NCBI RefSeq assembly: GCF_015461845.1
Contig: NZ_JACOPW010000001.1
Location: 248,001 to 312,000 of the forward strand
From: Pseudomonas mucoides
Lineage (GTDB): Bacteria > Pseudomonadota > Gammaproteobacteria > Pseudomonadales > Pseudomonadaceae
Direction: 5' to 3'
DNA: 64,000 bases
The notes under the pieces are model-generated. The model was not told the origin of the DNA. It ran no database searches and saw nothing but the letters and a program-made list of their open reading frames with translations. A program made the translations under genes and the position numbers. Below are positions 41,072 to 49,403 of this stretch, one piece after another. The number at the start of each line of letters is the position of its first letter. Positions within the stretch are counted from its first letter, which is position 1.

Positions 41072-42448
41072 TCAAACCGTGTGCAGGTACCAGTTGTACT
41101 CAAGGTCGGAAATGGAGTTCTCGAACTCGGCCAGCTCGCTTTCCTTGCACGCCACGAACACGTCGATGTACAGCGGGTCGATGTAACGGGCCATGACTTC
41201 GCTGTCGTCCAGCTCGCGCAGTGCATCGCGCAGGTTGTTCGGCAGGCTTTGTTCGTTCTGCTCGTAGCTGTTGCCTTCCACCGGGGCGCCCGGCTCGATC
41301 TGGTTGGTCAGGCCGTGGTGAATACCGGCCAGCACCGAGGCCATCAACAGGTACGGGTTGGCGTCGGCACCCGCAACGCGGTGTTCGATTCGCACCGAGT
41401 CCGGCGAACCGGTTGGCACACGCACCGCCACGGTACGGTTGTCGATGCCCCAGCTCGGGGAGTTCGGCACGTAGAACTGCGCACCAAAACGACGGTACGA
41501 GTTGACGTTCGGGCAGAGGAACGCCATCTGCGCCGGCAGGGTCTCGAGCACACCGCCGATCGCGTGTCGCAGCGCGGCGTTCTGCTCGGGATCCTCGCTG
41601 GCAAAGATGTTGTTGCCTTCTTTGTCGAGAATCGAAATGTGCACGTGCAAACCGTTGCCCGCCTGACCCGGATAGGGCTTGGCCATAAACGTGGTGTCCA
41701 TCTCGTGGTCGTAGGCGATGTTCTTCACCAGACGCTTGAGCAACACCGCGTAGTCGCAGGCCTTGATCGGGTCGGAGACGTGATGCAGGTTGACTTCGAA
41801 CTGCGCCGGGGCGCTTTCCTTGACGATGGCGTCGGCAGGAATGCCCTGCTCTTTCGCGCCTTCGAGGATGTCTTGCAGACAGTCGACGTATTCGTCGAGG
41901 TCGTCGATCAGATACACCTGGGTCGACACCGGACGCTTGCCCGATACCGGGGAACGTGGCGATTGTGGACGACCGTTCACGTTGTCCTGGTCGATCAGAT
42001 AAAACTCGAGTTCGAAGGCTGCGCAGATGGTCAGGCCCAGGTCATCGAACTTGCGCACGATATTGGCCAACACTTCTCGCGGGTCGGCAAAGAACGGCTG
42101 GCCTTCGAGTTCGTGCATGGTCATCAGCAATTGAGCGGTTGGGCGCTTCTGCCACGGCTCAATGCTGAGGGTGCCGGGGATGGGGAAGCAGATTCGGTCA
42201 GAGTCGCCGATGTCCAGACCCAGGCCGGTGCTTTCCACCGTGGAACCGTTGATGTCCAGAGCAAACAGGGACGCCGGCAGGTTAATGCCTTTTTCGTAGA
42301 CCTTATGAAGACTGGTGCGCTCGATGCGCTTGCCGCGCACCACGCCGTTCATATCCGCAATCAGAAGGTCGACGTACAAAACCTCAGGATATTTCTTAAG
42401 GAATGCGTTTGCTTCGTTGAGTTGAACGGCACGCAGAGGGACCGACAT
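41072..42448 (-). CDS. puuA: Gamma-glutamylputrescine synthetase, GlnA family
   Basis: A 458-residue glutamine-synthetase-like enzyme that ligates glutamate to putrescine with ATP, the first step of the Puu/Pau pathway. Family elements include RKFDDLGLTICAAFELEFYL (beta-grasp to catalytic domain), GQAGNGLHVHISI with its glutamate-site His, and the arginine-rich NSPSWGIDNRTVAVRVP. The N-terminus (VLYVDLLIADMNGVVRGKRI) is typical of this non-housekeeping branch. Pseudomonas has several PauA paralogues with different polyamine preferences. The linked PuuD and putrescine transporter argue for putrescine. Confidence 0.9.
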   Translation of the reverse strand: MSVPLRAVQLNEANAFLKKYPEVLYVDLLIADMNGVVRGKRIERTSLHKVYEKGINLPASLFALDINGSTVESTGLGLDIGDSDRICFPIPGTLSIEPWQKRPTAQLLMTMHELEGQPFFADPREVLANIVRKFDDLGLTICAAFELEFYLIDQDNVNGRPQSPRSPVSGKRPVSTQVYLIDDLDEYVDCLQDILEGAKEQGIPADAIVKESAPAQFEVNLHHVSDPIKACDYAVLLKRLVKNIAYDHEMDTTFMAKPYPGQAGNGLHVHISILDKEGNNIFASEDPEQNAALRHAIGGVLETLPAQMAFLCPNVNSYRRFGAQFYVPNSPSWGIDNRTVAVRVPTGSPDSVRIEHRVAGADANPYLLMASVLAGIHHGLTNQIEPGAPVEGNSYEQNEQSLPNNLRDALRELDDSEVMARYIDPLYIDVFVACKESELAEFENSISDLEYNWYLHTV

Positions 42449-42468
42449 GATGCACCTATTTTTTAGCT

Positions 42469-42481
42469 GTTAATTATTATG
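42469..42481. promoter_or_regulatory. Candidate PuuR/PauR operator, puuA side
   Basis: TGTTAATTATTAT, 20 bp upstream of puuA. It matches a second copy on the puuD side (42663) at eleven of thirteen bases. Region 42449-42732 is the shared divergent promoter area and is strikingly AT-rich at both ends. Confidence 0.45.
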
Positions 42482-42662
42482 TTCACTACCCTTTCACGAG
42501 CCCAGTCAACCCGAACGGCAAAGTGAAGTCAATAGCGAACACTTGCCCCTTCAACCTTTATTTTCGGGCCTTTTTAGGGGACGAGAGTGCCAGATCAGCC
42601 TTGAGCACCGCGTAAACGCTGAGGATCAGACGTGCGGCGTTTAGAATTTTTTACATGAGAGT

Positions 42663-42675
42663 TGTTAATTAAAAT
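42663..42675. promoter_or_regulatory. Candidate PuuR/PauR operator, puuD side
   Basis: TGTTAATTAAAAT, 57 bp upstream of puuD, in the same orientation as the copy at 42469. The shared core is TGTTAATTA. Confidence 0.45.
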
Positions 42676-42732
42676 CAACAAGGCTAAGCTCCGGAAAAGC
42701 TCGTTCAAGTGTGAAACTTCGAGGTGATAAAA

Positions 42733-43494
42733 ATGGCATTCAAGCCATTGATCGGCGTTACTGCATGCGTCAAACAGATTGGCCTGCACCCCTACCACAT
42801 CAGCGGCGACAAGTACTTGCGTGCTGTCAGCGTCGCGGCGCTGGGGCTGCCTGTGGTCATCCCTTCCTTAGGCGAATTGACTGAAATCGAAGATGTGCTC
42901 GCCCATCTCGACGGTCTGCTGCTGACCGGCTCCCCTTCGAATGTGGAACCTTTCCACTATCAAGGCCCGGCCAGCGCTCCCGGCACGGATCACGATCCGG
43001 CGCGGGATGCCACGACCCTTCCTTTATTACGTGCGGCCATTGCGGCTGGCGTGCCGGTGCTCGGCATCTGCCGGGGCTTCCAGGAAATGAACGTGGCGTT
43101 TGGTGGCAGCCTGCACCAGAAGGTCCACGAACTGCCGGGCATGCTCGACCACCGCGAAGCGGACAGTCCTGAGCTGGCGGTGCAATACGCACCGGCGCAT
43201 GCGGTGACCGTGCAACCGGGCGGTGTGTTCGAAGCGCTGGAGTTGCCAGTCGAGTTCAGGGTCAATTCGATTCACAGCCAGGGCATCGACAGACTCGCCC
43301 CCGGCCTGCGTGCCGAAGCGATTGCGCCGGACGGTTTGATCGAGGCGATCTCGGTGGAGCACAGCCCGACGTTTGCCGTCGGCGTGCAATGGCACCCGGA
43401 ATGGCAGGTGCTCACCCATCCTCCTTACTTGAGTATTTTCCAGGCGTTCGGCGATGCGTGCCGGCGACGGGCCGCGCTGCGTAAAAGCCGCTGA
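42733..43494 (+). CDS. puuD: Gamma-glutamyl-GABA hydrolase
   Basis: A 253-residue class-I glutamine-amidotransferase-like peptidase (C26) that splits gamma-glutamyl-GABA into glutamate and GABA, the last step of the pathway. The nucleophile is Cys113 in LGICRGFQEMNVAFGG; the catalytic His and Glu are in GVQWHPEWQ. ATG at 42733 is preceded by GAGGTGAT; the GTG at 42724 is part of that region and is not used. It is divergent from puuA across a shared AT-rich promoter region and leads into the putrescine transporter genes. Confidence 0.92.
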   Translation: MAFKPLIGVTACVKQIGLHPYHISGDKYLRAVSVAALGLPVVIPSLGELTEIEDVLAHLDGLLLTGSPSNVEPFHYQGPASAPGTDHDPARDATTLPLLRAAIAAGVPVLGICRGFQEMNVAFGGSLHQKVHELPGMLDHREADSPELAVQYAPAHAVTVQPGGVFEALELPVEFRVNSIHSQGIDRLAPGLRAEAIAPDGLIEAISVEHSPTFAVGVQWHPEWQVLTHPPYLSIFQAFGDACRRRAALRKSR

Positions 43495-43662
43495 CTCAAG
43501 ACACAAACAACCGATTACTGCCCCCGCGAGTCAGACGGGCGTGCCTTCGCGCGCCCGCCCCTCGCGACAGCAACACACTGCGATAACAACAAGTACTACC
43601 AGGCAGCCAGGACGGCGGCGCCGAATAAGCCCAGGCCGGGCGATACCAGTGAAGCAGGTGAA

Positions 43663-43761
43663 AATCCCTGTGGGAGCGGGCTTGCCCGCGAATGCGGTGT
43701 ATCAGGTAACGATGATGTCGCCTGACACACCGCCATCGCGGGCAAGCCCGCTCCCACAGGG
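43663..43761. repeat. REP pair (BIME)
   Basis: Inverted pair of the GGGAGCGGGCTTGCCCGCG element between puuD and the transporter. Nothing else is supported in 43495-43861. Confidence 0.88.
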
Positions 43762-43861
43762 GGCACTGCCGAATTCACTGACTTCGCACGGCTCAGGCTT
43801 GCAATCAACTATTAAGTCAGGCCGCGTTGGCCCGACGACTGAAACCTGTTGGGAGTTTCAC

Positions 43862-45004
43862 ATGGCAAACGCCTCCAGCATTTACAGGAAGGCTCTTGAA
43901 GGTCACCAGACATCGAAAAAGGTGTTGGTGAAAGTCGACCGCGTCACCAAGAAATTCGACGAAACCTGCGCAGTAGACGATGTCTCGCTCGAGATTCATC
44001 AAGGCGAGATCTTCGCCCTGCTCGGCGGTTCCGGTTCCGGCAAATCGACCCTGCTGCGCATGCTTGCAGGCTTCGAGCGCCCGACCGAGGGGCGGATTTT
44101 CCTCGACGGCGTGGACATCACCGACATGCCGCCGTACGAGCGACCGATCAACATGATGTTCCAGTCGTACGCCTTGTTCCCGCACATGACCGTGGCGCAG
44201 AACATTGCCTTCGGCCTCAAGCAGGACCGTTTGCCCGCCAGCGAAATCGACGCCCGCGTTGAAGAAATGCTGCGCCTGGTGCACATGACCCAATACGCCA
44301 AGCGCAAACCGCATCAACTGTCCGGCGGTCAGCGTCAGCGTGTGGCCCTCGCCCGCTCCCTGGCCAAGCGTCCGAAGCTGTTGCTGCTCGACGAACCGAT
44401 GGGTGCACTGGATAAAAAACTGCGTTCACAGATGCAACTGGAGCTGGTGGAAATCATCGAGCGCGTCGGCGTGACGTGCGTGATGGTGACCCACGACCAG
44501 GAAGAGGCCATGACCATGGCCCAGCGCATCGCAATCATGCACCTGGGCTGGATTGCGCAAATCGGCAGCCCGGTCGACATCTATGAAGCACCGGTCAGCC
44601 GCATGGTCTGCGAGTTCATCGGCAACGTGAACGCCTTCGACGGCACCGTGGTGGAAGACCTTGAAGGTCACGCGATCATCCACAGCCCGGACCTCGAGCA
44701 GAAGATTTACGTCGGTCACGGCGTCAGCACCTCGGTGCAGGACAAGTCGATCACCTACGCCATCCGCCCGGAAAAAATGCTGCTCAGCACGGTCAAGCCC
44801 GAGAACCGCTACAACTGGTCCCAAGGCAAAGTGCATGACATCGCCTACCTCGGCGGTCACTCGGTGTTCTACGTTGAATTGCCAAGCGGCAAAGTCGTGC
44901 AGTCGTTCATGGCCAACGCCGAACGCCGTGGCGCGCGTCCGACCTGGGATGACACCGTCTATGTGTGGTGGGAAGACGACAGCGGCGTGGTACTGCGCTC
45001 ATGA
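43862..45004 (+). CDS. potG: Putrescine ABC transporter ATPase
   Basis: A 380-residue ABC ATPase of the spermidine/putrescine class (PotA/PotG; SpuF in Pseudomonas). Walker A is GGSGSGKST, the Q-loop is MMFQSYALFPHMTV, the signature is LSGGQRQRV, Walker B is LLLLDEPMGAL and the H-loop is VTHDQEEAM. The last 130 residues form the TOBE-type regulatory domain. It energises import of polyamine across the inner membrane. GGGAGTTTCAC precedes the start. Its stop overlaps the next permease start (ATGA). Confidence 0.93.
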   Translation: MANASSIYRKALEGHQTSKKVLVKVDRVTKKFDETCAVDDVSLEIHQGEIFALLGGSGSGKSTLLRMLAGFERPTEGRIFLDGVDITDMPPYERPINMMFQSYALFPHMTVAQNIAFGLKQDRLPASEIDARVEEMLRLVHMTQYAKRKPHQLSGGQRQRVALARSLAKRPKLLLLDEPMGALDKKLRSQMQLELVEIIERVGVTCVMVTHDQEEAMTMAQRIAIMHLGWIAQIGSPVDIYEAPVSRMVCEFIGNVNAFDGTVVEDLEGHAIIHSPDLEQKIYVGHGVSTSVQDKSITYAIRPEKMLLSTVKPENRYNWSQGKVHDIAYLGGHSVFYVELPSGKVVQSFMANAERRGARPTWDDTVYVWWEDDSGVVLRS

Positions 45005-45915
45005 AAACACTCAATCAGCAGTTCATGCGGCTGATGCCGAGTGGTCGAAAGCTCGTCATCGGGGTTCCTTTCCTGTGGCTGTGCCTGTTTTTCCTGTTGC
45101 CGTTCTTCCTGGTGATGAAGATCAGCTTCTCGGAAGCGGCGCTGGCCATTCCTCCTTACTCGGAGATTTACACCTACGCCGAACAGAAGTTTCAGCTGTT
45201 CCTCAACGTCGGCAACTACCTGTTGCTGACCGACGATGAACTGTACCTCTCGGCCTACCTCGGCTCGTTGAAGGTCGCGTTTTTCAGCACGCTGATGTGC
45301 CTGGTGATCGGTTTCCCGATGGCCTACGCCATTACCAAGGCCAACAAGGAAACGCAAAACGTCCTGATGCTGTTGATCATGATGCCGACCTGGACCGCGA
45401 TCCTGATCCGCGTTTACGCGTGGATGGGCATCCTCAGCAATAACGGCCTGCTCAATGCGTTTTTGATGTGGACCGGGCTGACCGATCACCCGATCGAGAT
45501 CCTCAACACCAACACCGCCGTCTATATCGGCGTGGTGTATGCGTACCTGCCGTTCATGGTGTTGCCGCTGTACGCCAACCTGGTCAAGCACGATCAAAGC
45601 CTGCTGGAAGCGGGTTCGGACCTGGGGTCGAGCAACTTCAACAACTTCTGGAAAATCACCGTGCCGCTGGCCAAGAACGGCATCATCGCCGGCTGCATGC
45701 TGGTGTTCATTCCGGTGGTCGGTGAGTTCGTGATCCCGGAACTGCTGGGCGGCCCGGAAACCCTGATGATCGGTCGCGTGCTGTGGCAAGAGTTCTTCAA
45801 CAACCGCGATTGGCCGGTGGCGTCTGCTCTGGCAGTGGTGATGCTGTTGATCCTGATTGTGCCGATTCTGCTGTTCAACCGCAGCCAGGCCAAAGAGATG
45901 GAGGCACGGGGATGA
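45001..45915 (+). CDS. potH: Putrescine ABC transporter permease (first subunit)
   Basis: A 304-residue inner-membrane permease with six hydrophobic segments and the binding-protein-dependent transport motif around EAGSDLGSSNFNNFWKITVP, which contacts the ATPase. It matches PotB/PotH (SpuG). Its start overlaps the ATPase stop by four bases, and its stop overlaps the next permease start by four bases, so the three genes are translated as a coupled unit. It should form a heterodimer with the downstream permease. Confidence 0.92.
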   Translation: MKTLNQQFMRLMPSGRKLVIGVPFLWLCLFFLLPFFLVMKISFSEAALAIPPYSEIYTYAEQKFQLFLNVGNYLLLTDDELYLSAYLGSLKVAFFSTLMCLVIGFPMAYAITKANKETQNVLMLLIMMPTWTAILIRVYAWMGILSNNGLLNAFLMWTGLTDHPIEILNTNTAVYIGVVYAYLPFMVLPLYANLVKHDQSLLEAGSDLGSSNFNNFWKITVPLAKNGIIAGCMLVFIPVVGEFVIPELLGGPETLMIGRVLWQEFFNNRDWPVASALAVVMLLILIVPILLFNRSQAKEMEARG

Positions 45916-46796
45916 AACGTTTCGGTTTTTCAAAAATGATGCTGGTGTTCGGCCTGTCGTTTATCTACTTGCCGATGCTGATCCTGGTGATCTACTCGTT
46001 CAACGCCTCGAAACTGGTGACGGTGTGGGGTGGCTGGTCGTTCAAGTGGTACGCCGGCCTGCTCGACAACACGCAACTGATGGGCTCGGTGGTGCGCTCG
46101 CTGGAAATCGCCTGCTACACGGCGGTGGCCGCGGTCGCACTCGGTACGCTGGCGGCGTTTGTCCTGACGCGCGTTACGCGCTTCAAGGGTCGCACGCTGT
46201 TTGGCGGCCTGGTAACGGCGCCGCTGGTGATGCCGGAAGTGATCACCGGTCTGTCGTTGTTGCTGCTGTTCGTGGCGATGGCGCAGTTGATCGGCTGGCC
46301 GCAGGAACGTGGCATCGTCACGATCTGGATCGCCCACACGACGTTCTGTGCGGCGTATGTGGCGGTGGTGGTTTCCGCCCGTTTGCGTGAGCTGGACCTG
46401 TCCATCGAAGAAGCGGCCATGGACCTTGGGGCCAAGCCATTCAAGGTATTTTTCCTGATCACCATTCCGATGATCGCGCCATCGCTGGCGGCCGGCGGCA
46501 TGATGTCGTTTGCCCTGTCGCTGGATGACCTGGTACTGGCGAGCTTCGTGTCGGGGCCGGGTTCGACGACCTTGCCGATGGAAGTGTTCTCGGCGGTGCG
46601 TCTGGGCGTGAAGCCTGAGATCAACGCCGTGGCCAGCCTGATTCTGCTCGCCGTTTCGATCGTGACCTTCATGGTCTGGTACTTCAGCCGCCGCGCTGAA
46701 GCCACCCGCAAACGTGCGATCCAGGAAGCGATGGACCAGACCGCGAGCGAATCGTGGCAGCAACCGAACAAGCAAATGGCTGGAGCAACGGCTTAA
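45912..46796 (+). CDS. potI: Putrescine ABC transporter permease (second subunit)
   Basis: A 294-residue permease of the PotC/PotI (SpuH) type with six membrane segments. The coupling motif is EEAAMDLGAKPFKVFFLITIP. The charged C-terminus (about 265-294) is longer than needed for the core fold. It pairs with the upstream permease. A hairpin lies between this gene and the binding-protein gene and may set different expression levels. Confidence 0.92.
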   Translation: MKRFGFSKMMLVFGLSFIYLPMLILVIYSFNASKLVTVWGGWSFKWYAGLLDNTQLMGSVVRSLEIACYTAVAAVALGTLAAFVLTRVTRFKGRTLFGGLVTAPLVMPEVITGLSLLLLFVAMAQLIGWPQERGIVTIWIAHTTFCAAYVAVVVSARLRELDLSIEEAAMDLGAKPFKVFFLITIPMIAPSLAAGGMMSFALSLDDLVLASFVSGPGSTTLPMEVFSAVRLGVKPEINAVASLILLAVSIVTFMVWYFSRRAEATRKRAIQEAMDQTASESWQQPNKQMAGATA

Positions 46797-46813
46797 TACC
46801 GTTGTTGAGTTAA

Positions 46814-46846
46814 CTGTGGTGAGGGGGCTTGCGCCCTCGCCACAGG
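46814..46846 (+). other. Hairpin between permease and binding-protein genes
   Basis: Nearly perfect palindrome CTGTGGTGAGGGGG / CGCCCTCGCCACAG around CTTG, followed by TTTTG. This is a REP-like element that could act as an attenuator or mRNA stabiliser in the transporter transcript. Confidence 0.6.
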
Positions 46847-46882
46847 TTTTGTGTTCTAAATAAAAAGAATGGAGTTGTACCG

Positions 46883-47980
46883 ATGAAAATGTTTGGCAGG
46901 ACTCTGCTGACACTGTCCTTATTGGGCGCGATGGCTACCGGCGCCCAGGCCAATGACAAGGTACTGCGCGTCTACAACTGGTCGGATTACATCGCCCCGG
47001 ACACCGTCAAGAAGTTCGAAGACGAGACCGGCATCCGCGTGACCTACGATGTGTTCGACAGCAATGAAACCCTTGAGGCACGCCTGCTCGCAGGCAAATC
47101 CGGCTACGACATTGTCGTGCCGTCCAACAGCTTCCTGGCCAAGCAGATCAAGGCTGGCGTCTATCAGACGCTGGACAAATCGAAGCTGACGAACTGGAAA
47201 AACCTCAACCCGGTCCTGCTGAAAAATGCGTCCGCCAGCGACCCGGATAACGCTCACGCCTTCCCGTACATGTGGGGCTCGATCGGCATCGGTTTCAACC
47301 CGGCCAAGGTCAAGGAAGTGCTCGGCGCCCATGCACCGACCAACTCCTGGGACTTGCTGTTCAAACCGGAAAACGCGGAAAAGCTCAAAGCCTGCGGTAT
47401 CAGTTTCCTCGATTCGCCAACGGAAATGCTCCCGGCCGCCCTGCACTACCTGGGCTACCCGGTGAACTCGCAGGACAAGGGCCAGATCGCCGAAGCTGAA
47501 GCGCTGTTCATGAAGATTCGCCCTTCGGTGGCGTACTTCCATTCGTCGAAATACATCTCTGATCTCGCCAACGGCAACATCTGTGTGGCGGTCGGTTATT
47601 CCGGCGACGTCTTGCAAGCCAAGGCCCGCGCGCAGGAATCGGGTAACTCGGTGAAGATCGACTACAGCATCCCGAAAGAAGGCGCCGGCAGTTTCTATGA
47701 CATGGTCGCCATTCCCCGGGACGCGGCGAACGTCGAGAACGCCTACCTGTTCATGAACTTCCTGATGCGCCCGGACATCATTGCCGAGATCACTAACAAC
47801 ATCGGCTACAGCAACGCCAACGCGGCGGCGACGCCGTTGGTGGATGAGGCGATTCGCGACGATCCGGGTTCGTATCCGCCGCAGGAGGTGATGGCGACGT
47901 TGTATGCAATTCCGGATATGCCGATCGGCATTCAGCGGGTGATGACCCGGGGCTGGACGCGGGTCAAGCTCGGGAAGTAA
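46883..47980 (+). CDS. potF: Putrescine-binding periplasmic protein
   Basis: A 365-residue polyamine-binding protein (PotF/PotD; SpuD/SpuE in Pseudomonas). A signal peptide (residues 1-21, cleavage after GAQA) is followed by [19 protein letters not shown], the classic N-terminus. Ligand-site motifs are [27 protein letters not shown] and [13 protein letters not shown]. It delivers putrescine to the upstream permease pair. GGAG at about 46870 gives a good ribosome site. It is the fourth gene of the transporter operon. Confidence 0.93.
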   Translation: MKMFGRTLLTLSLLGAMATGAQANDKVLRVYNWSDYIAPDTVKKFEDETGIRVTYDVFDSNETLEARLLAGKSGYDIVVPSNSFLAKQIKAGVYQTLDKSKLTNWKNLNPVLLKNASASDPDNAHAFPYMWGSIGIGFNPAKVKEVLGAHAPTNSWDLLFKPENAEKLKACGISFLDSPTEMLPAALHYLGYPVNSQDKGQIAEAEALFMKIRPSVAYFHSSKYISDLANGNICVAVGYSGDVLQAKARAQESGNSVKIDYSIPKEGAGSFYDMVAIPRDAANVENAYLFMNFLMRPDIIAEITNNIGYSNANAAATPLVDEAIRDDPGSYPPQEVMATLYAIPDMPIGIQRVMTRGWTRVKLGK

Positions 47981-47997
47981 TCGCTGAATGTGAGACC

Positions 47998-48097
47998 GCC
48001 ATCGCGGGCAAGCCCGGCTCCCACAGGTTTCTGTGTCGGAACACGGGTTTGTGCACAACACCAGTCCCTGTGGGAGCCGGGCTTGCCCGCGATGAGG
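47998..48097. repeat. REP pair (BIME) after potF
   Basis: Inverted pair with the slightly altered core GGGCAAGCCCGGCTCCCACA at 48005 and its inverse at about 48064. Confidence 0.85.
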
Positions 48098-48211
48098 CCA
48101 GCACTCGCAACACAAGACTCAACCGTTTTCCGTTCCCGCAGCGCCTTACCACCGCTGCACGCTCCCTGCAGCAGAACGGCCTCACCTGGCTTCCTCGGTT
48201 AAGGTGAATTT

Positions 48212-48238
48212 GGGCGCCCTCCTCGGGCGCCTTTTTTT
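48212..48238 (+). terminator. Terminator downstream of the putrescine transporter operon
   Basis: GGGCGCCC / GGGCGCC stem-loop with seven T residues. It overlaps the stop of the converging ThpR gene. Confidence 0.88.
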
Positions 48239-48776
48239 AGACGGGCACCAGCGGCCATTCGGCCAATGCCCGATAACGCCCCTTATGCGATTCAAACAGC
48301 ACAAAACGATCCGCCCGCAGAAAAAAATCCGGCGGCGTCGCGGACTCAGGCACCGGCACCCGATAGTCACGCATCAAGGTCAAATGCGGCCGAAACTCCT
48401 TCGCCGTTTCCTCCAGCCCAAACGGCAACATCGCCTGTTCCAACGCATACACCAGCCGCAACAACTGCGGCGGCGCCTGCTCCGGCGCGAGCACCAACAC
48501 CCCGGCCCTGCGCCACACATCCAGCCGATCAAGCAGCACGCTCAACGCCACACCCGGTACGTGAACCTTGGCCGCGGCCGTGCAGATATCGCCGATCTGC
48601 GCCACACCGACAGAACCCAAAAACAACAACGTCAGGTGAAAGTTATCCGCCGGAACCGGCCGGCCGCTGCGCAGTTCAAGTGCGCCGCGCCACTGGGCAA
48701 TCGCCCTGCGTTGTTCGGGCGGGCAGTTCAGCGCAAAAAACAGCCGCTTGAGCGGTTCATGGGATTCGTCGTTCAT
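48237..48776 (-). CDS. thpR: RNA 2',3'-cyclic phosphodiesterase
   Basis: A 179-residue 2H phosphoesterase (LigT/ThpR) that opens 2',3'-cyclic phosphates in RNA. The two HxT motifs are HLTL at residues 47-50 (FHLTLLFLG) and 131-134 (HLTLMRD). ATG at 48776 has AGGAGG eight bases upstream; an earlier in-frame GTG overlaps that site and is unlikely. The stop lies inside the terminator of the converging transporter operon. Homologues are mostly encoded singly, as here. Confidence 0.88.
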   Translation of the reverse strand: MNDESHEPLKRLFFALNCPPEQRRAIAQWRGALELRSGRPVPADNFHLTLLFLGSVGVAQIGDICTAAAKVHVPGVALSVLLDRLDVWRRAGVLVLAPEQAPPQLLRLVYALEQAMLPFGLEETAKEFRPHLTLMRDYRVPVPESATPPDFFLRADRFVLFESHKGRYRALAEWPLVPV

Positions 48777-48837
48777 GCCTGGCACCTCCTGACATGCACG
48801 TTATAGTTGAACCAACCGAAAACAACGGGAGGGGGCC

Positions 48838-49032
48838 ATGCGGCAGATCATCAGCAAAGAGCCATGGTGGGCGATGCCACCGCAACCGGGGCAGGATGAG
48901 TCCGAGCTGGAATGGGGCTGGCTGGTTCACTATAGCGAAGGTGAGCCACGTTTCGAGTTCGTCAGGGAGCGGCCGACGGATGACGAAATCCGCCATCGCA
49001 AGAGTTGCCGGATCACCCCGAGCGCGGAGTGA
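48838..49032 (+). CDS. Small acidic unknown protein
   Basis: A 64-residue soluble protein rich in Trp, Glu and Arg (EPWWAMPPQ, ELEWGWLVHYSEGEP). A strong GGGAGGGGG ribosome site precedes the ATG. No signal or membrane segment is seen, and no family was recognised. It is divergent from thpR and convergent with the DUF1428 gene. Confidence 0.65.
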   Translation: MRQIISKEPWWAMPPQPGQDESELEWGWLVHYSEGEPRFEFVRERPTDDEIRHRKSCRITPSAE

Positions 49033-49047
49033 TCCGGGGAGGTTGTG

Positions 49048-49401
49048 TCAGGACTGGTAGAGGATGTTGAAGCCGCCGAAGATCATGCGCTGACCATCGA
49101 ACGGCATTGAATTGACGTCCGGTTGCATGCGCGGGTCGGCCATCATTTTCTGCATGCCGGCATTGCGGGTCGACTTGTCGGGCCAGATGATCCAGGAAAA
49201 CACCACGGTTTCGTCTGCCTTGAGTTTCACCGCCATCGGAAACGAGGTCACTTTGCCGTCCGGCACATCGTCGCCCCAGCATTCAACAATGCTCAAGGCG
49301 CCGTTCTCCTTAAAAATCGCACTGGTGATTTCGGCGTGCTTCTTGAATTGCTCGCGGTTGGCGGTCGGTACGGCAATCACACAGCCATCGACATAAGACA
49401 T
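49048..49401 (-). CDS. DUF1428 family protein (dimeric alpha-beta barrel)
   Basis: A 117-residue protein with the DUF1428 pattern: YVDGCVIAVPTANREQFKKH at the start, VECWGDDVPDGKVTSFP in the middle and RMIFGGFNILYQS at the end. It belongs to the dimeric ferredoxin-like barrels; no reaction is known. It starts two bases after the stop of the upstream lipoprotein gene, with AGGAGA as ribosome site inside that gene, so the two are coupled. Confidence 0.87.
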   Translation of the reverse strand: MSYVDGCVIAVPTANREQFKKHAEITSAIFKENGALSIVECWGDDVPDGKVTSFPMAVKLKADETVVFSWIIWPDKSTRNAGMQKMMADPRMQPDVNSMPFDGQRMIFGGFNILYQS

Positions 49402-49403
49402 GG

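Noticed and set aside
38185..42466. Three long plus-strand open frames opposite puuB, puuC and puuA
   Set aside because: Same shadow effect; their translations are Arg/His/Val-rich without any domain, whereas the minus strand encodes well-known enzymes.
32357..48097. Repeated palindromes considered as a CRISPR array
   Set aside because: Copies lie singly or in inverted pairs in separate intergenic regions kilobases apart, with no regular spacers and no cas genes; they are REP elements.
48100..48240. Small RNA gene ending in the terminator after potF
   Set aside because: There is a good terminator, but no promoter or recognised sRNA motif; the terminator is explained by the transporter operon.
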